Shown here: positions 47,528 through 55,628 of the stretch, one piece after another
Numbering within the stretch: the first letter of the stretch is position 1
How the letters are laid out: every line of letters starts with the position of its first letter
Assembly (NCBI RefSeq): GCF_019355555.1
Contig: NZ_CP072141.1
Span: forward strand, 2,226,001-2,290,000
Reading direction: 5' to 3'
Source of the DNA: Rhizobium sp. L51/94
GTDB taxonomy: Bacteria; Pseudomonadota; Alphaproteobacteria; Rhizobiales; Rhizobiaceae
Length of the DNA: 64,000 nt
Position numbers and translations under genes: made by a program
The notes under the pieces: model-generated
What the model saw: only the letters and a program-made list of their open reading frames with translations
The model's database searches: none
What the model was told of the DNA's origin: nothing

Positions 47528-47674
47528 TCAAAAAATTACATCTGGTTGTCGTCCCAACGCTGCGCACAAAACGGTGAGGGCTTGGCTGACTGTTGTCGAT
47601 CCAAAGTAAAGTCGTATTTCAGAAACGGCTTCAGGAGGTGGTAGCACACGAAACTGGTTCAAATCCTCCAGCAT
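47528..47674 (-). CDS. Short frame upstream of the PIN-like gene
   Basis: 48 codons (MLEDLNQFRVLPPPEAVSEI at the start, GRQPDVIF at the end). An in-frame stop lies 36 bases before the ATG and the IS left end is just beyond. No strong ribosome-binding site is seen; an upstream TTG (47686) is another possible start. Its tight spacing to the PIN-like gene suggests a partner or a truncated remnant. I do not recognise it. Confidence 0.4.
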   Translation of the reverse strand: MLEDLNQFRVLPPPEAVSEIRLYFGSTTVSQALTVLCAALGRQPDVIF

Positions 47675-47710
47675 ATTGAACAAAGTATCATTAGAGCGTT
47701 TCGGGGCCTA

Positions 47711-48856
47711 GTGGTTACCGCCTGACATAAGAGTCCTGTATGGGATTCCATTTGCTGGGTTGGCATGCGAGTCTGGCGCATGCGCACAGGAATATCGTTC
47801 ACCGTTTCGCCAACAGATCACCAACGCCTGATGGCCTTGACCAGGGATCGCAATGCGCCCCAAAAGCACGTCTGGCGGGCCGAGATCATCCTGCTGAGTG
47901 CCGATGGCGTCGGAACTGTCGAGATTATGCGCCAGACCGGCAAATCGAAGACCTGCGTATGGCGCTGGCAAGAGCGCTTCGCCACAGAAGGCGTCGAGGG
48001 TCTCCTGCGCGACAAGACGCGGCCGTCGCGTATTGTGCGGCTCGGACCCGATGTCGCCGAGCGTGTGGTGGCCCTGACGCTGGCTGATCCGCCGGGCGAG
48101 ACGACGCACTGGACGGCCGACATGATGGCGACGGCCGCCGGCATCAGCGCCAGCGCAGTCAGGCGTATCTGGAAAGCGCATGGCCTCGCACCTCATCGGT
48201 GGCGGCAGTTCAAATTGTCCAACGACCCGAAATTCGTCGACAAGCTGCGAGACGTTGTCGGCCTCTATGTTGATCCGCCAGCCCACGCCGTCGTGTTGTC
48301 GGTCGATGAGAAAAGCCAAATCCAGGCGCTCGACCGCACCCAGCCGGGCCTGCCGATGAAGAAGGGTCGGCTCGGCACCATGACCCACGACTACAAGCGG
48401 CACGGCACAACCACGCTGTTTGCCGCCCTCAACGTGCTCGACGGCACCGTCATCGGCCGCAACATGCAGCGTCATCGTCATCAGGAGTTCATCCGCTTCC
48501 TCAACGCCATTAACGCCCAGGTGCCGGACGACAAGGCCGTCCACGTCATCCTCGACAACTATGCTGCCCACAAGCATCCCAAGGTGAGAGCCTGGCTCGA
48601 CCGTCACGAGCGTTTCACCTTCCACTTCACTCCGACTTCAAGCTCATGGCTCAACGCGGTGGAGGGTTTCTTCGCCAGGCTGTCGAAGCGGCGTCTGAAA
48701 CGCGGCGTTTTCCATTCCGTCGTCGATCTCCAGGCCGCCATCAACCGTTTCCTCGTTGAGCACAACAAAAAGCCAAAGCCCTTCACTTGGACCGCCGATC
48801 CCGACAAAATCATCGCCGCCGTTAAACGCGGGCACCAAGCGTTAGATTCCATCCAC
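47711..48856 (+). mobile_element. IS630-family insertion sequence
   Basis: About 1.15 kb with one intact transposase gene. It is bounded by TA (47709-47710 and 48857-48858), as expected from the TA target duplication of IS630/Tc1 elements, and the ends read GTGG ... CCAC. The terminal repeats are short and imperfect, so the left boundary could be off by about 30 bases (another TA is at 47739). Confidence 0.7.
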
Positions 48857-48859
48857 TAG
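47765..48859 (+). CDS. IS630-family transposase
   Basis: 364 aa, apparently intact. N-terminal helix-turn-helix region (GVGTVEIMRQTGKSKTCVWR) binds the ends; a DDE catalytic domain follows with Asp in VLSVDEKSQIQALDR, Asp in VHVILDNYAAHKHP, and Glu in SSWLNAVEGFFARL. The ATG opens a frame running the full length of the element. The TAG stop codon is not encoded by the element alone: its TA is the duplicated target dinucleotide at the right end. Confidence 0.93.
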   Translation: MRVWRMRTGISFTVSPTDHQRLMALTRDRNAPQKHVWRAEIILLSADGVGTVEIMRQTGKSKTCVWRWQERFATEGVEGLLRDKTRPSRIVRLGPDVAERVVALTLADPPGETTHWTADMMATAAGISASAVRRIWKAHGLAPHRWRQFKLSNDPKFVDKLRDVVGLYVDPPAHAVVLSVDEKSQIQALDRTQPGLPMKKGRLGTMTHDYKRHGTTTLFAALNVLDGTVIGRNMQRHRHQEFIRFLNAINAQVPDDKAVHVILDNYAAHKHPKVRAWLDRHERFTFHFTPTSSSWLNAVEGFFARLSKRRLKRGVFHSVVDLQAAINRFLVEHNKKPKPFTWTADPDKIIAAVKRGHQALDSIH

Positions 48860-49112
48860 TATGGGATACGATGGCACTACAGCTACCCAGAAGTACTTGG
48901 CGGTCGCCTCCAGTTTCACGGGCATACGCAGACATGGCGGTTGCCATCCCGCTGGCGGAGGCCAAGACCAACTGCTCCGTGTGGGAATGCGACGACCTTT
49001 CGTCTGAAGCTTCGCAGCATCCAGCGCGAATAAGCCAGCCCCACTGTGTACATCGCCATGAATCTTTTGCCTGGACGTTTCCACCATAGGTGACTTCGGC
49101 TAGAAGCGAATC

Positions 49113-50771
49113 ATGACCCAAGCGCCCCGGAACGAAGACCCGTTGACCGATCTGAACCAGCCGAGCCTTTGGTCCGGCATCAATGCCTACCGTTCCGATC
49201 CGCTGATCGTTGACCTGACGGCCAATCTGCCGCGCAGCATTCGCGAAGACCTCGAGCAGATGGGGCGTTTCGTGACGTCGCATGAAGCGCAGGAATTGGC
49301 ACGGATGGCAAACCAGGGCGTGCCGCAGCTGAAGACGCACGGGCCGCGCGGCGAACGGCTGGATATCGTCGAGTTCCATCCGGCCTGGCATGCGCTGATG
49401 CGCCGCTCGATGTCGGCGGGGCTTCATTCCTCGATCTGGGATCCGCAGGCGGATGTCGAGGCCAAGGACCAGGCGCACAAGGTACGAGCCGCGCGCTTCT
49501 ACCTGACAGCGCAGCTCGAATGCGGCCATCTCTGCCCGCTGACGATGACCAGCGCCTCGGTGGCGGCGATGATGGCAGCCCCTGCGGTCCAGAAGGACTG
49601 GGCGCCAAAAATCCTGTCGCGGAAATATGATTCCACCAACAAGCCGGCCATGCAGAAATCCGCCGTCACCATCGGCATGGGTATGACGGAAAAGCAGGGC
49701 GGCACGGATGTGCGCGCCAATGTCACGTCGGCCGAGCGGGTGGGGGAGGGCATCTATCGGCTCTCCGGCCACAAATGGTTCCTGTCGGCGCCGATGAGCG
49801 ATGCCTTCGTCATGCTCGCCCAGACGGGCGACGGGCTGGGCTGCTTCCTGGTGCCACGGCTGCTCGAGGACGGCTCGGCCAACGGGCTGCATTTCCAGCG
49901 CCTGAAGGACAAGATCGGCAACCGCTCGAATGCGTCCGCCGAAGTTGAATTCACCGATACGTTCGGCTTCCTGCTCGGCACTCCCGATGGCGGCGTCCGG
50001 ACGATTCTCGACATGGTGACCCTGACGCGGCTCGATTGTGCGCTGGCGTCGTCGGGCATCATGCGCGCGTCGCTCGCCGAAGCGGTGCACCACGCGCGCG
50101 GTCGCAGCGTGTTCGGCAAGCCGCTGGTGAGCCAACCGATCATGACGCGCGTGCTCGCAGACATGGCGCTCGACGTCGCCGGTGCGACTGCCCTTTCGTT
50201 CCGTCTGGCCGAAGCCTTCGACAAGGCCCGCGACAGCGCTGACGACGCAGCCTACGCCCGGGTGATGACGCCGGTTGCCAAATACTGGTGCTGCAAGATC
50301 GCCCCGGCGCTGATCTACGAGGCGATGGAATGCATCGGCGGCAGCGGCTATATCGAGGAACGCCCCATTGCTCGCCACTACCGCGAGGCGCCGGTCAACG
50401 CCATCTGGGAAGGCTCCGGCAATGTCATGGCGCTCGATCTTCTGCGCGTTCTCAACCGTGGTCGAGACCTGTTTGAAACGGTATTCGCCGGACTTGCCCG
50501 CGATCTCGGTCCGGCCGGCAAGAAGACCATCGCCGTGCTGCGTGCCGCCATGGCGCTCTGCGAGCGCGACGAGGGCGCTGCCCGGCTGCTGATCGAGCAG
50601 CTCGCCTTGGCTGCCGCCGCCGCCGAACTCTACCGGCTCGGTGCCGGCAAAGTCGCCGATGCCTTCATCGAAACGCGTCTGGCCGGCGGCTGGCGCTCGA
50701 CCTACGGCATGCTCGACAGCCGTTTCGACGCCAGCTACATCGTCGACCTGCTCTATCCACCCGCGACCTGA
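49113..50771 (+). CDS. aidB: AidB-like acyl-CoA dehydrogenase
   Basis: 552 aa flavoprotein of the acyl-CoA dehydrogenase superfamily, close in length and architecture to AidB of the E. coli adaptive response to alkylating agents. Visible features are CGHLCPLTMTSASVAAM, VTIGMGMTEKQGGTDVRANV for FAD/substrate binding, and YIEERPIARHYREAPVNAIW followed by EGSGNVMALDLLR near the catalytic region. AidB binds DNA and is thought to protect it; no catalytic role is established. It is monocistronic or paired with the downstream GNAT gene. The 256 bases between the IS and this gene show no recognised gene. Confidence 0.85.
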   Translation: MTQAPRNEDPLTDLNQPSLWSGINAYRSDPLIVDLTANLPRSIREDLEQMGRFVTSHEAQELARMANQGVPQLKTHGPRGERLDIVEFHPAWHALMRRSMSAGLHSSIWDPQADVEAKDQAHKVRAARFYLTAQLECGHLCPLTMTSASVAAMMAAPAVQKDWAPKILSRKYDSTNKPAMQKSAVTIGMGMTEKQGGTDVRANVTSAERVGEGIYRLSGHKWFLSAPMSDAFVMLAQTGDGLGCFLVPRLLEDGSANGLHFQRLKDKIGNRSNASAEVEFTDTFGFLLGTPDGGVRTILDMVTLTRLDCALASSGIMRASLAEAVHHARGRSVFGKPLVSQPIMTRVLADMALDVAGATALSFRLAEAFDKARDSADDAAYARVMTPVAKYWCCKIAPALIYEAMECIGGSGYIEERPIARHYREAPVNAIWEGSGNVMALDLLRVLNRGRDLFETVFAGLARDLGPAGKKTIAVLRAAMALCERDEGAARLLIEQLALAAAAAELYRLGAGKVADAFIETRLAGGWRSTYGMLDSRFDASYIVDLLYPPAT

Positions 50772-50810
50772 CGGAGAGTTCGGCGCGCATCGAAACGCAA
50801 GGGGGGACAT

Positions 50811-51428
50811 GTGGTAACGCTTCGCAGCTTTCGTCCCTCCGATATCGACAGCCTCTACGCCATCTCGCTCGCGACAGGCCATGCCGGCGGCGATGCCTGG
50901 CACCTCTACATCGATGGTCGGTTGATGGGGCATATCTACGTTGGCCCCTATGCGAAGTTCAGTCCGGAAACCGTGCTCGTCGCCGAGGACGAGGAGGGTG
51001 TCGGCGGCTATATCCTCGGCGTGTTCGACACGGCCGCCTTCGAGGACAGGCTTGAAGAGGACTGGTGGCCTGGTCTTCGCGCGATCTATCCGGAGCCGAG
51101 CGGCCCATCGTCGCAATGGAACGCCGACGAGCGCCGCTGCTTCATGATCCACCACCTCCGCCATACGCCCGAAAGCCTCATCGAACCTTATCCGGCGCAT
51201 GTGCACATGAACCTTCTGCCGCGCCTGCAGCAACAGGGAATAGGCACAGCGCTCCTCGACCGCTGGATCACAATGGCCCGACAGGCCGGCGTCGGCGGCA
51301 TCCACTTGGGAACCAATACTGCCAACCACGGCGCCTCGCGCTTCTGGCCGAAGCGCGGATTTGCGCAATTATCCCCACCCGTAGCGCCGCTCTCCGAAAC
51401 CACGGTGTGGTTCGGGCGTAGGCTTTGA
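50811..51428 (+). CDS. GNAT family N-acetyltransferase
   Basis: 205 aa. The acetyl-CoA binding loop is LPRLQQQGIGTALLDRW (R/Q-x-x-G-x-G/A type), followed by IHLGTNTANHGASRFWPKRG. The N-terminal half VTLRSFRPSDIDSLYAIS is typical. The GTG at 50811 is used because GGGGGGA lies just before it and an adjacent ATG is out of frame. Substrate unknown. Confidence 0.82.
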   Translation: MVTLRSFRPSDIDSLYAISLATGHAGGDAWHLYIDGRLMGHIYVGPYAKFSPETVLVAEDEEGVGGYILGVFDTAAFEDRLEEDWWPGLRAIYPEPSGPSSQWNADERRCFMIHHLRHTPESLIEPYPAHVHMNLLPRLQQQGIGTALLDRWITMARQAGVGGIHLGTNTANHGASRFWPKRGFAQLSPPVAPLSETTVWFGRRL

Positions 51429-51440
51429 TTACAATGAAAA

Positions 51441-51530
51441 TCAGTGCGTCACGACTTTCAGGCCGAGATGGTCCCGCATGGGATCGAAATCGCGATCACG
51501 ATGCAGAAGGCTATCCCGCAGACTACTGAC
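51441..51530 (-). pseudogene. Remnant of a VapC-type toxin (C-terminal end)
   Basis: The minus strand reads SLLHRDRDFDPMRDHLGLKV just before a stop codon, matching the C-terminal end of VapC PIN-domain toxins (HxDRDFDP..HLGLKVV). Upstream, no continuing VapC sequence or intact antitoxin is found in any frame, so the locus has decayed. The rest of 51531-51987 holds repeats and no gene. Confidence 0.55.
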
Positions 51531-51646
51531 AACCCTGAAGAAATGTGTTTGACGAGATCGATACCATACTCTCCCTCATACTCGCTCTTGTTGCCGGGCC
51601 AGCGACACGACGTCTGTCGGGTCAAACGACTCTTTCAGCTCACAGG

Positions 51647-51693
51647 GACTTGAGCTGACTGGATCCCCGCCACAAGGGCGAGGAGGAGGGAGG
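51647..51693 (+). repeat. Divergent copy of the CTGGATCC palindromic repeat
   Basis: GGACTTGAGCTGACTGGATC followed by CCCGCCACAAGGGCGAGGAG. It has the same opening, GGACTTGNGCTNACTGGATC, as the copy at 62981-63028, but its palindromic core is degenerate. Confidence 0.6.
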
Positions 51694-51784
51694 GCGAGGA
51701 TGAGGGGAGTTTGGCAACCGGCTCAAATTCCCGAGTGACCTGCAGAGTTGTCGGATAATACCTTTGTCAGCAGTCTGAGGCTAT

Positions 51785-51816
51785 GGCCCTCTTCTACGCA
51801 GGCCCTCTTCTACGCA
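51785..51816 (+). repeat. 16-bp perfect tandem duplication
   Basis: GGCCCTCTTCTACGCA occurs twice head to tail (51785-51800 and 51801-51816) in a non-coding stretch upstream of the TetR gene. Confidence 0.9.
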
Positions 51817-51987
51817 GAACGTGCCATGATGAGATCGATTGACTTGCGGATAGTGATGCTCTTTTCGCGCAGCAGCCTTTAGTTCATCCAACGCTTTACT
51901 CTGGCGGTGTTACTTGGTGCAGCGCTATCCACAACCTTTGAAAAGCCCTGCGTTGTCGGCGAAATGACCGGCTGATAGTCACTGGCG

Positions 51988-52671
51988 ATGACCACAGACA
52001 AAAACGATATGGCAGATTCGGTCCTTTTTCTGGAGAAGAACTCCGTTGCGCTTCTCTCCGAGCCGGTAAAGCCGCTGCGCAACCGACTTGCAACCGAACG
52101 CAATATCCTCGAATCCGCCAAGGCACTCCTGGCCGAACACGGCTTCCAGGCGTTCGGCATCAATGCCGTGGCCCGTCGCGCCGGCTGCGACAAGCAACTG
52201 ATCTACCGCTATTATGGCGGGCTCGACGGTCTGGTCGAGGCTATCGGTGCTGATCTTGGCAGCTGGGTGAGGGATCGCATTCCCGACGACAGCGGTGGCA
52301 TGTTCATGCTGACCTACGGCGACTTGATGGAGCGGCTGGCGCTGCTTTTCCTGGCTGCACTGCGCGCCGATCCGCTGATGCGTCGCATCGTCGCCTGGGA
52401 GGTGTCGGAGCAGACGGAACAAGTGCGAAAATTGTCCGAGGCGCGATCCAAGGCGCTGGCCGCCTGGATCGACCGGATGCGCGGATCGCTTGTGCCTCCC
52501 AAAGGTGTCGATGCGGTTGCCGTCAACGCCATCATTCTCGCGGCCATCCAGCATCTGGTGCTCTCGGCAGCCATCGGCGGCCAATGCGCGGGATTGTCGC
52601 TGAGGAGCGAGAAGGACTGGGACAAGGCAGCCACCGGCCTGAAGCGCATCGTCCGCGCCGTCTACGGCTGA
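51988..52671 (+). CDS. TetR-family transcriptional regulator
   Basis: 227 aa. The N-terminal HTH spans about residues 30-80: ILESAKALLAEHGFQAFGIN, then AVARRAGCDKQLIYRYYGGL. The C-terminal ligand domain is helical and variable. An ATG seven codons later (52009) may be the true start, since about 25 residues precede the usual TetR beginning. No obvious divergent target; the neighbour downstream is a small membrane gene. Ligand unknown. Confidence 0.85.
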   Translation: MTTDKNDMADSVLFLEKNSVALLSEPVKPLRNRLATERNILESAKALLAEHGFQAFGINAVARRAGCDKQLIYRYYGGLDGLVEAIGADLGSWVRDRIPDDSGGMFMLTYGDLMERLALLFLAALRADPLMRRIVAWEVSEQTEQVRKLSEARSKALAAWIDRMRGSLVPPKGVDAVAVNAIILAAIQHLVLSAAIGGQCAGLSLRSEKDWDKAATGLKRIVRAVYG

Positions 52672-52691
52672 GACAAGTTCTCCACAGGCCG

Positions 52692-52769
52692 TTAACCTTA
52701 ACGAATGGTTTACGTTGCGGGAGGCCGGCTGACGGCACAAGGTGGCGCGGTCATCAATTGTTAACCAGT
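52692..52769 (+). promoter_or_regulatory. CtrA-like motifs before the DUF6105 operon
   Basis: TTAACC at 52692, TTAA-CGAATGG-TTTA at 52698-52712 (one mismatch to TTAA-N7-TTAA), and TTAACCAG at 52762-52769 (one mismatch to the rhizobial half-site TTAACCAT) lie within 80 bases before two small membrane genes. Confidence 0.35.
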
Positions 52770-52775
52770 GTGGCC

Positions 52776-52946
52776 ATGACAGCAAAACCGGCTAAAGCCG
52801 CTCTATTCCTGATTTCAATGATGTTTTTCGCCGTCCTGGCTCTCAATATTGCAGTGCCTGCGGTGATTCTGGGCTCATTGGCGCTGGTGAGCGGGCTGGT
52901 CCTTTGCAGCGGAGATGGCGTCGGATATCGGGGAGAGGCCGCATGA
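52776..52946 (+). CDS. Small membrane protein
   Basis: 56 aa, with MTAKPAKAALFLISMMFF followed by a second hydrophobic stretch; two close membrane helices or one long hairpin. No family recognised. Its stop overlaps the next start as ATGA, so it is translated with the DUF6105 gene, which supports it being real. Confidence 0.6.
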   Translation: MTAKPAKAALFLISMMFFAVLALNIAVPAVILGSLALVSGLVLCSGDGVGYRGEAA

Positions 52947-53275
52947 AGTGGTTTCTGCTGTTCTGGGGCGGGCCGATCTTCTTCCTCGGCAGCTGGTACT
53001 GGCTGTCCTACTACGACATCAGTTTCGGCATATTCATGTACACCCGCGAGGTTCACGACCTGACATTTCAGGTCTACGGTAAAGTCCTCGGACTACCCCC
53101 GGAATCGATCCCACCGCTGGTGCTGCGCGCTATTATCGTCGATAGTCTCGTGGTCTTCGCGCTGATCGGCTTTCGCAAGCGCAAGCTGATTGCAGCCTGG
53201 TGGCAGGCGCGTCAGGCCTCGAGATCCGGCGATCGATTGCGGGACAGCGAAGACAGCCTGTCGAGCGCGCCCTGA
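52943..53275 (+). CDS. DUF6105 family membrane protein
   Basis: 110 aa. [20 protein letters not shown] starts the first membrane helix; [20 protein letters not shown] is the second, followed by a basic tail. The pattern matches the rhizobial DUF6105 family, function unknown. The ATG at 52943 is preferred over a frame starting at 52904 because of the family start and the ATGA coupling. The last 64 bases overlap the end of ruvX on the opposite strand. Confidence 0.8.
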   Translation: MKWFLLFWGGPIFFLGSWYWLSYYDISFGIFMYTREVHDLTFQVYGKVLGLPPESIPPLVLRAIIVDSLVVFALIGFRKRKLIAAWWQARQASRSGDRLRDSEDSLSSAP

Positions 53276-53706
53276 AGAATGAAGCTGGCCGCTGCCGAAT
53301 CGATGCGCTCGGCACGTTTTGCCCTTGAAACATCCATGGCGATCAGCTGACGTTCTGCTGCGACCGTCGACAGGCGCTCGTCCCAGAAGACGAAGGGCAG
53401 GGCGGTCTTGTCCGACATGGCCCGCACGAAAGACCGGGTCGCCTGGACCCGCGGCCCCTGCGAGCCGTCCATGTTGACTGGCAGGCCGATGATGAACGCT
53501 GCTACTTTTTCCTTCTCCGCAAACGCCAGCAGTGCTGCAGCATCGGGCGTAAACTTCACCCGCCGCAGCACCGGACGTGGCGTCGCCAGTCTTCGCCCGA
53601 TATCCGACATCGACAGCCCAATGGTCTTCGTGCCGAGGTCGAGGCCTGCAATCGCCTGATTCGGCAGCAGGGTTTCCGCCAGTTCTTCGATGGTGAGGAC
53701 TGTCAT
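53212..53706 (-). CDS. ruvX: Holliday junction resolvase-like protein (YqgF)
   Basis: 164 aa RNase H-like fold. [18 protein letters not shown] carries the first catalytic aspartate, [17 protein letters not shown] follows, [15 protein letters not shown] has the second acidic site, and [12 protein letters not shown] the last. YqgF is needed for 5'-end processing of 16S pre-rRNA. It is divergent from the metallo-hydrolase gene. Confidence 0.93.
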   Translation of the reverse strand: MTVLTIEELAETLLPNQAIAGLDLGTKTIGLSMSDIGRRLATPRPVLRRVKFTPDAAALLAFAEKEKVAAFIIGLPVNMDGSQGPRVQATRSFVRAMSDKTALPFVFWDERLSTVAAERQLIAMDVSRAKRAERIDSAAASFILQGALDRLSSLSRNRSPDLEA

Positions 53707-53833
53707 CGGGATATTGTCTCGTCAAAAGAAATTGAGCGGCGGATCACTGTCATTTTTTGCCTTTTGGGCTATGTCGCTAGTGTCCTTAGCATCAAGGTTC
53801 GAATTTGCATCCCTCAATTCACGGAGTTATCCC

Positions 53834-54544
53834 ATGAAAGTCACCTGGCTCGGCCATGCCGCATTCCGCATCGAGACTTCCAAGGCAACGATCCTGATCG
53901 ACCCGTTCCTGAGCTATAACCAGTCCTTCTCCGCAGCTGGCCTGACGGTTGCCGACGTGTCCAAGGGTGTCACCCATATCCTGTTGACACACGGCCACGC
54001 CGATCACGTGGGCGACACGGCAGCGATTGCCAAGGAGACCGGCGCGACCGTTCTCGCCAATGCCGATCTCGCAGCCTGGCTCAGCGGCAAAGGCGTCGAG
54101 AAGATCGAATCCGGCAACACCGGCGGCACGATCCACTTCGACGGCTTCACCGTGACCTTCACCAACGCCCTGCATTCGTCGGCCCAGCAAACGGAAGACG
54201 GCGTTTCGCACGCGCTCGGCAATCCGAACGGCCTCGTCCTGCATTTCGATGACGCGCCGACCCTCTACCACATGGGCGATACCGATATCTTCGGTGACAT
54301 GGCGCTGATCAACGAATTGCACCAGCCTGAAATCGGTCTGGTGCCGATCGGCGACCGCTACACGATGGGCGGTGCCGTGGCTGCGCTTGCCTGCCAGCGA
54401 TTCTTCAACTTCAAGTCGGTGATCCCCTGCCACTACGGCACCTTCCCGATCATCGATGCGACAGCCGAAAAGTTCGTCACCGCCATGGAAGGCGCATCCG
54501 CAAAGGTCGTCGTGCCGAAGGTCGGTGAGGAAATTACGTTCTGA
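53834..54544 (+). CDS. UPF0173 metal-dependent hydrolase
   Basis: 236 aa metallo-beta-lactamase fold. [14 protein letters not shown] begins the domain; [12 protein letters not shown] is the metal motif (HxHxDH), with later ligands in [21 protein letters not shown], and CHYGTFP. Substrate unknown. The ATG at 53834 has GGAG upstream and matches the family start; an upstream frame from 53690 is not needed. It is divergent from ruvX. Confidence 0.92.
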   Translation: MKVTWLGHAAFRIETSKATILIDPFLSYNQSFSAAGLTVADVSKGVTHILLTHGHADHVGDTAAIAKETGATVLANADLAAWLSGKGVEKIESGNTGGTIHFDGFTVTFTNALHSSAQQTEDGVSHALGNPNGLVLHFDDAPTLYHMGDTDIFGDMALINELHQPEIGLVPIGDRYTMGGAVAALACQRFFNFKSVIPCHYGTFPIIDATAEKFVTAMEGASAKVVVPKVGEEITF

Positions 54545-54570
54545 TTTACTTGCAGTTGTTAAACTGTATG

Positions 54571-54605
54571 CTCCGATAGGTTGAAAATAGTTCAGCCTAT
54601 CGGAG
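54571..54605 (+). promoter_or_regulatory. 15-bp hairpin covering the ribosome-binding site
   Basis: 54571-54585 pairs with 54591-54605 (loop AATAG), with one T-G wobble at the eleventh pair. The right arm ends CGGAG and contains the ribosome-binding site GGAG (54602-54605) of the gene starting at 54613. There is no T-run, so it is not a typical terminator for the upstream hydrolase gene. Confidence 0.65.
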
Positions 54606-54612
54606 ACAGGTA

Positions 54613-55137
54613 ATGGCAATAAAAGACAAGCACTCTATCCATTCCACATTGCGGGAGAACATTATTGAGCATCTCTTTGCGGGAGAGATTTTGAGGTCTC
54701 TTTGGCAAAAAGAGATAGTCGATGCCGAAATTCTTAAAAGTGAATTTGATGCCGGCGGCTACGACTTGGTCCTGACATGTAGACATGTAACTCGGCACAT
54801 CCAGCTTAAGGTCAGCATCGAGAATGGTGCTCGTGCGGAGGTAGGAGTGAACCTTCGACTGGCCGAAAAGCCGAGTGGCTGTGTCATTTGGATCGTAGTA
54901 GACGACGCCTTAAACTTCAGGGAGTTTCGTTGGTTTGGCGATGTACCCGGCCAACCGCTGCCCGATGTAAGCGAAATGAATGTCGTCAAGCATACCAAAG
55001 GTAATGCGCAGGGAGTCAAGGCTGAGCGCTCTGGGCATAGATCAATTAAACGTAACAAATTTACGTCATTAAAAAATTTCGACAATTTACTTCATCATTT
55101 ACTTGGTAATGAAATTTTCCAGCAGGAAAGCGTATAA
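54613..55137 (+). CDS. Orphan protein with PD-(D/E)XK-like nuclease motif
   Basis: 174 aa, AT-rich compared with its neighbours. Near residues 40-66 the sequence EFDAGGYDLVLTCRHVTRHI is followed by QLKVS, giving an acid-aspartate-QxK pattern typical of the PD-(D/E)XK nuclease fold; an upstream glutamate lies in the first helix (IIEHLFAGEIL). The C-terminal 50 residues are basic. No partner gene is adjacent. Its ribosome-binding site is buried in a hairpin. Nuclease function and a role in defence are inference only. Confidence 0.6.
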   Translation: MAIKDKHSIHSTLRENIIEHLFAGEILRSLWQKEIVDAEILKSEFDAGGYDLVLTCRHVTRHIQLKVSIENGARAEVGVNLRLAEKPSGCVIWIVVDDALNFREFRWFGDVPGQPLPDVSEMNVVKHTKGNAQGVKAERSGHRSIKRNKFTSLKNFDNLLHHLLGNEIFQQESV

Positions 55138-55220
55138 TATAGTCTGTCACTAGGGTAACATTAGCGCCCAAGACAAAGGGACTCTCTCTGTAGAAATAAC
55201 CCTGTCGAAACATACTGCAG

Positions 55221-55249
55221 TTGCACCCGACGGACATGGCCTTTATAGC
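55221..55249 (+). promoter_or_regulatory. Probable gatC-gatA promoter
   Basis: TTGCAC (55221-55226), 17-base spacer, TATAGC (55244-55249), about 30 bases before the gatC start. Good spacing and match. Confidence 0.6.
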
Positions 55250-55279
55250 GTGGGAAACACATCCCAGCCGGAGAATTTC

Positions 55280-55567
55280 ATGTCCGTCGATCTTGCCATC
55301 GTCAAGCGCGTTGCGCGCCTTGCCCGTATCGCCGTCACCGAGGATGAAGCCAACCGAATGGTCGGCGAGCTGAACGGCATCCTCGGCTTTGTCGAGCAAC
55401 TCTCCGAGGTTGATGTGACGGGCATCGAGCCGATGACCTCGGTCACGCCGATGGCCATGAAGAAGCGCGAAGACGCCGTAACTGACGGCAGCAAGGCTGA
55501 CGACGTCGTCGCCAATGCGCCGCTCACCGACCGCAATTTCTTCCTCGTTCCGAAGGTCGTCGAATAG
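55280..55567 (+). CDS. gatC: Asp/Glu-tRNA amidotransferase subunit C
   Basis: 95 aa. GatC holds GatA and GatB together in the complex that converts Glu-tRNA-Gln and Asp-tRNA-Asn to Gln- and Asn-tRNA. The core [20 protein letters not shown] and [20 protein letters not shown], with FFLVPKVVE at the C-terminus, are typical. GGAGAA lies before the ATG at 55280; the ten-codon longer frame is rejected. gatA follows after 61 bases. Confidence 0.95.
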   Translation: MSVDLAIVKRVARLARIAVTEDEANRMVGELNGILGFVEQLSEVDVTGIEPMTSVTPMAMKKREDAVTDGSKADDVVANAPLTDRNFFLVPKVVE

Positions 55568-55628
55568 GCCATCCGCGCCGTTCCGATCCATCCGACCGCA
55601 GCCTTTCCAGACCTGAAGTGAACCGATC

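Noticed and set aside
47738..48867. GTATGGGAT direct repeat near both IS ends as a 9-bp target duplication
   Set aside because: One copy lies inside the element if the GTGG/CCAC ends are right, and IS630 elements duplicate only TA; treated as chance or as related to end sequence.
48822..51368. 848-codon open frame on the minus strand
   Set aside because: It lies antisense to the AidB-like gene and runs into the IS; the encoded sequence has the low-complexity look of an antisense shadow and no recognisable domain.
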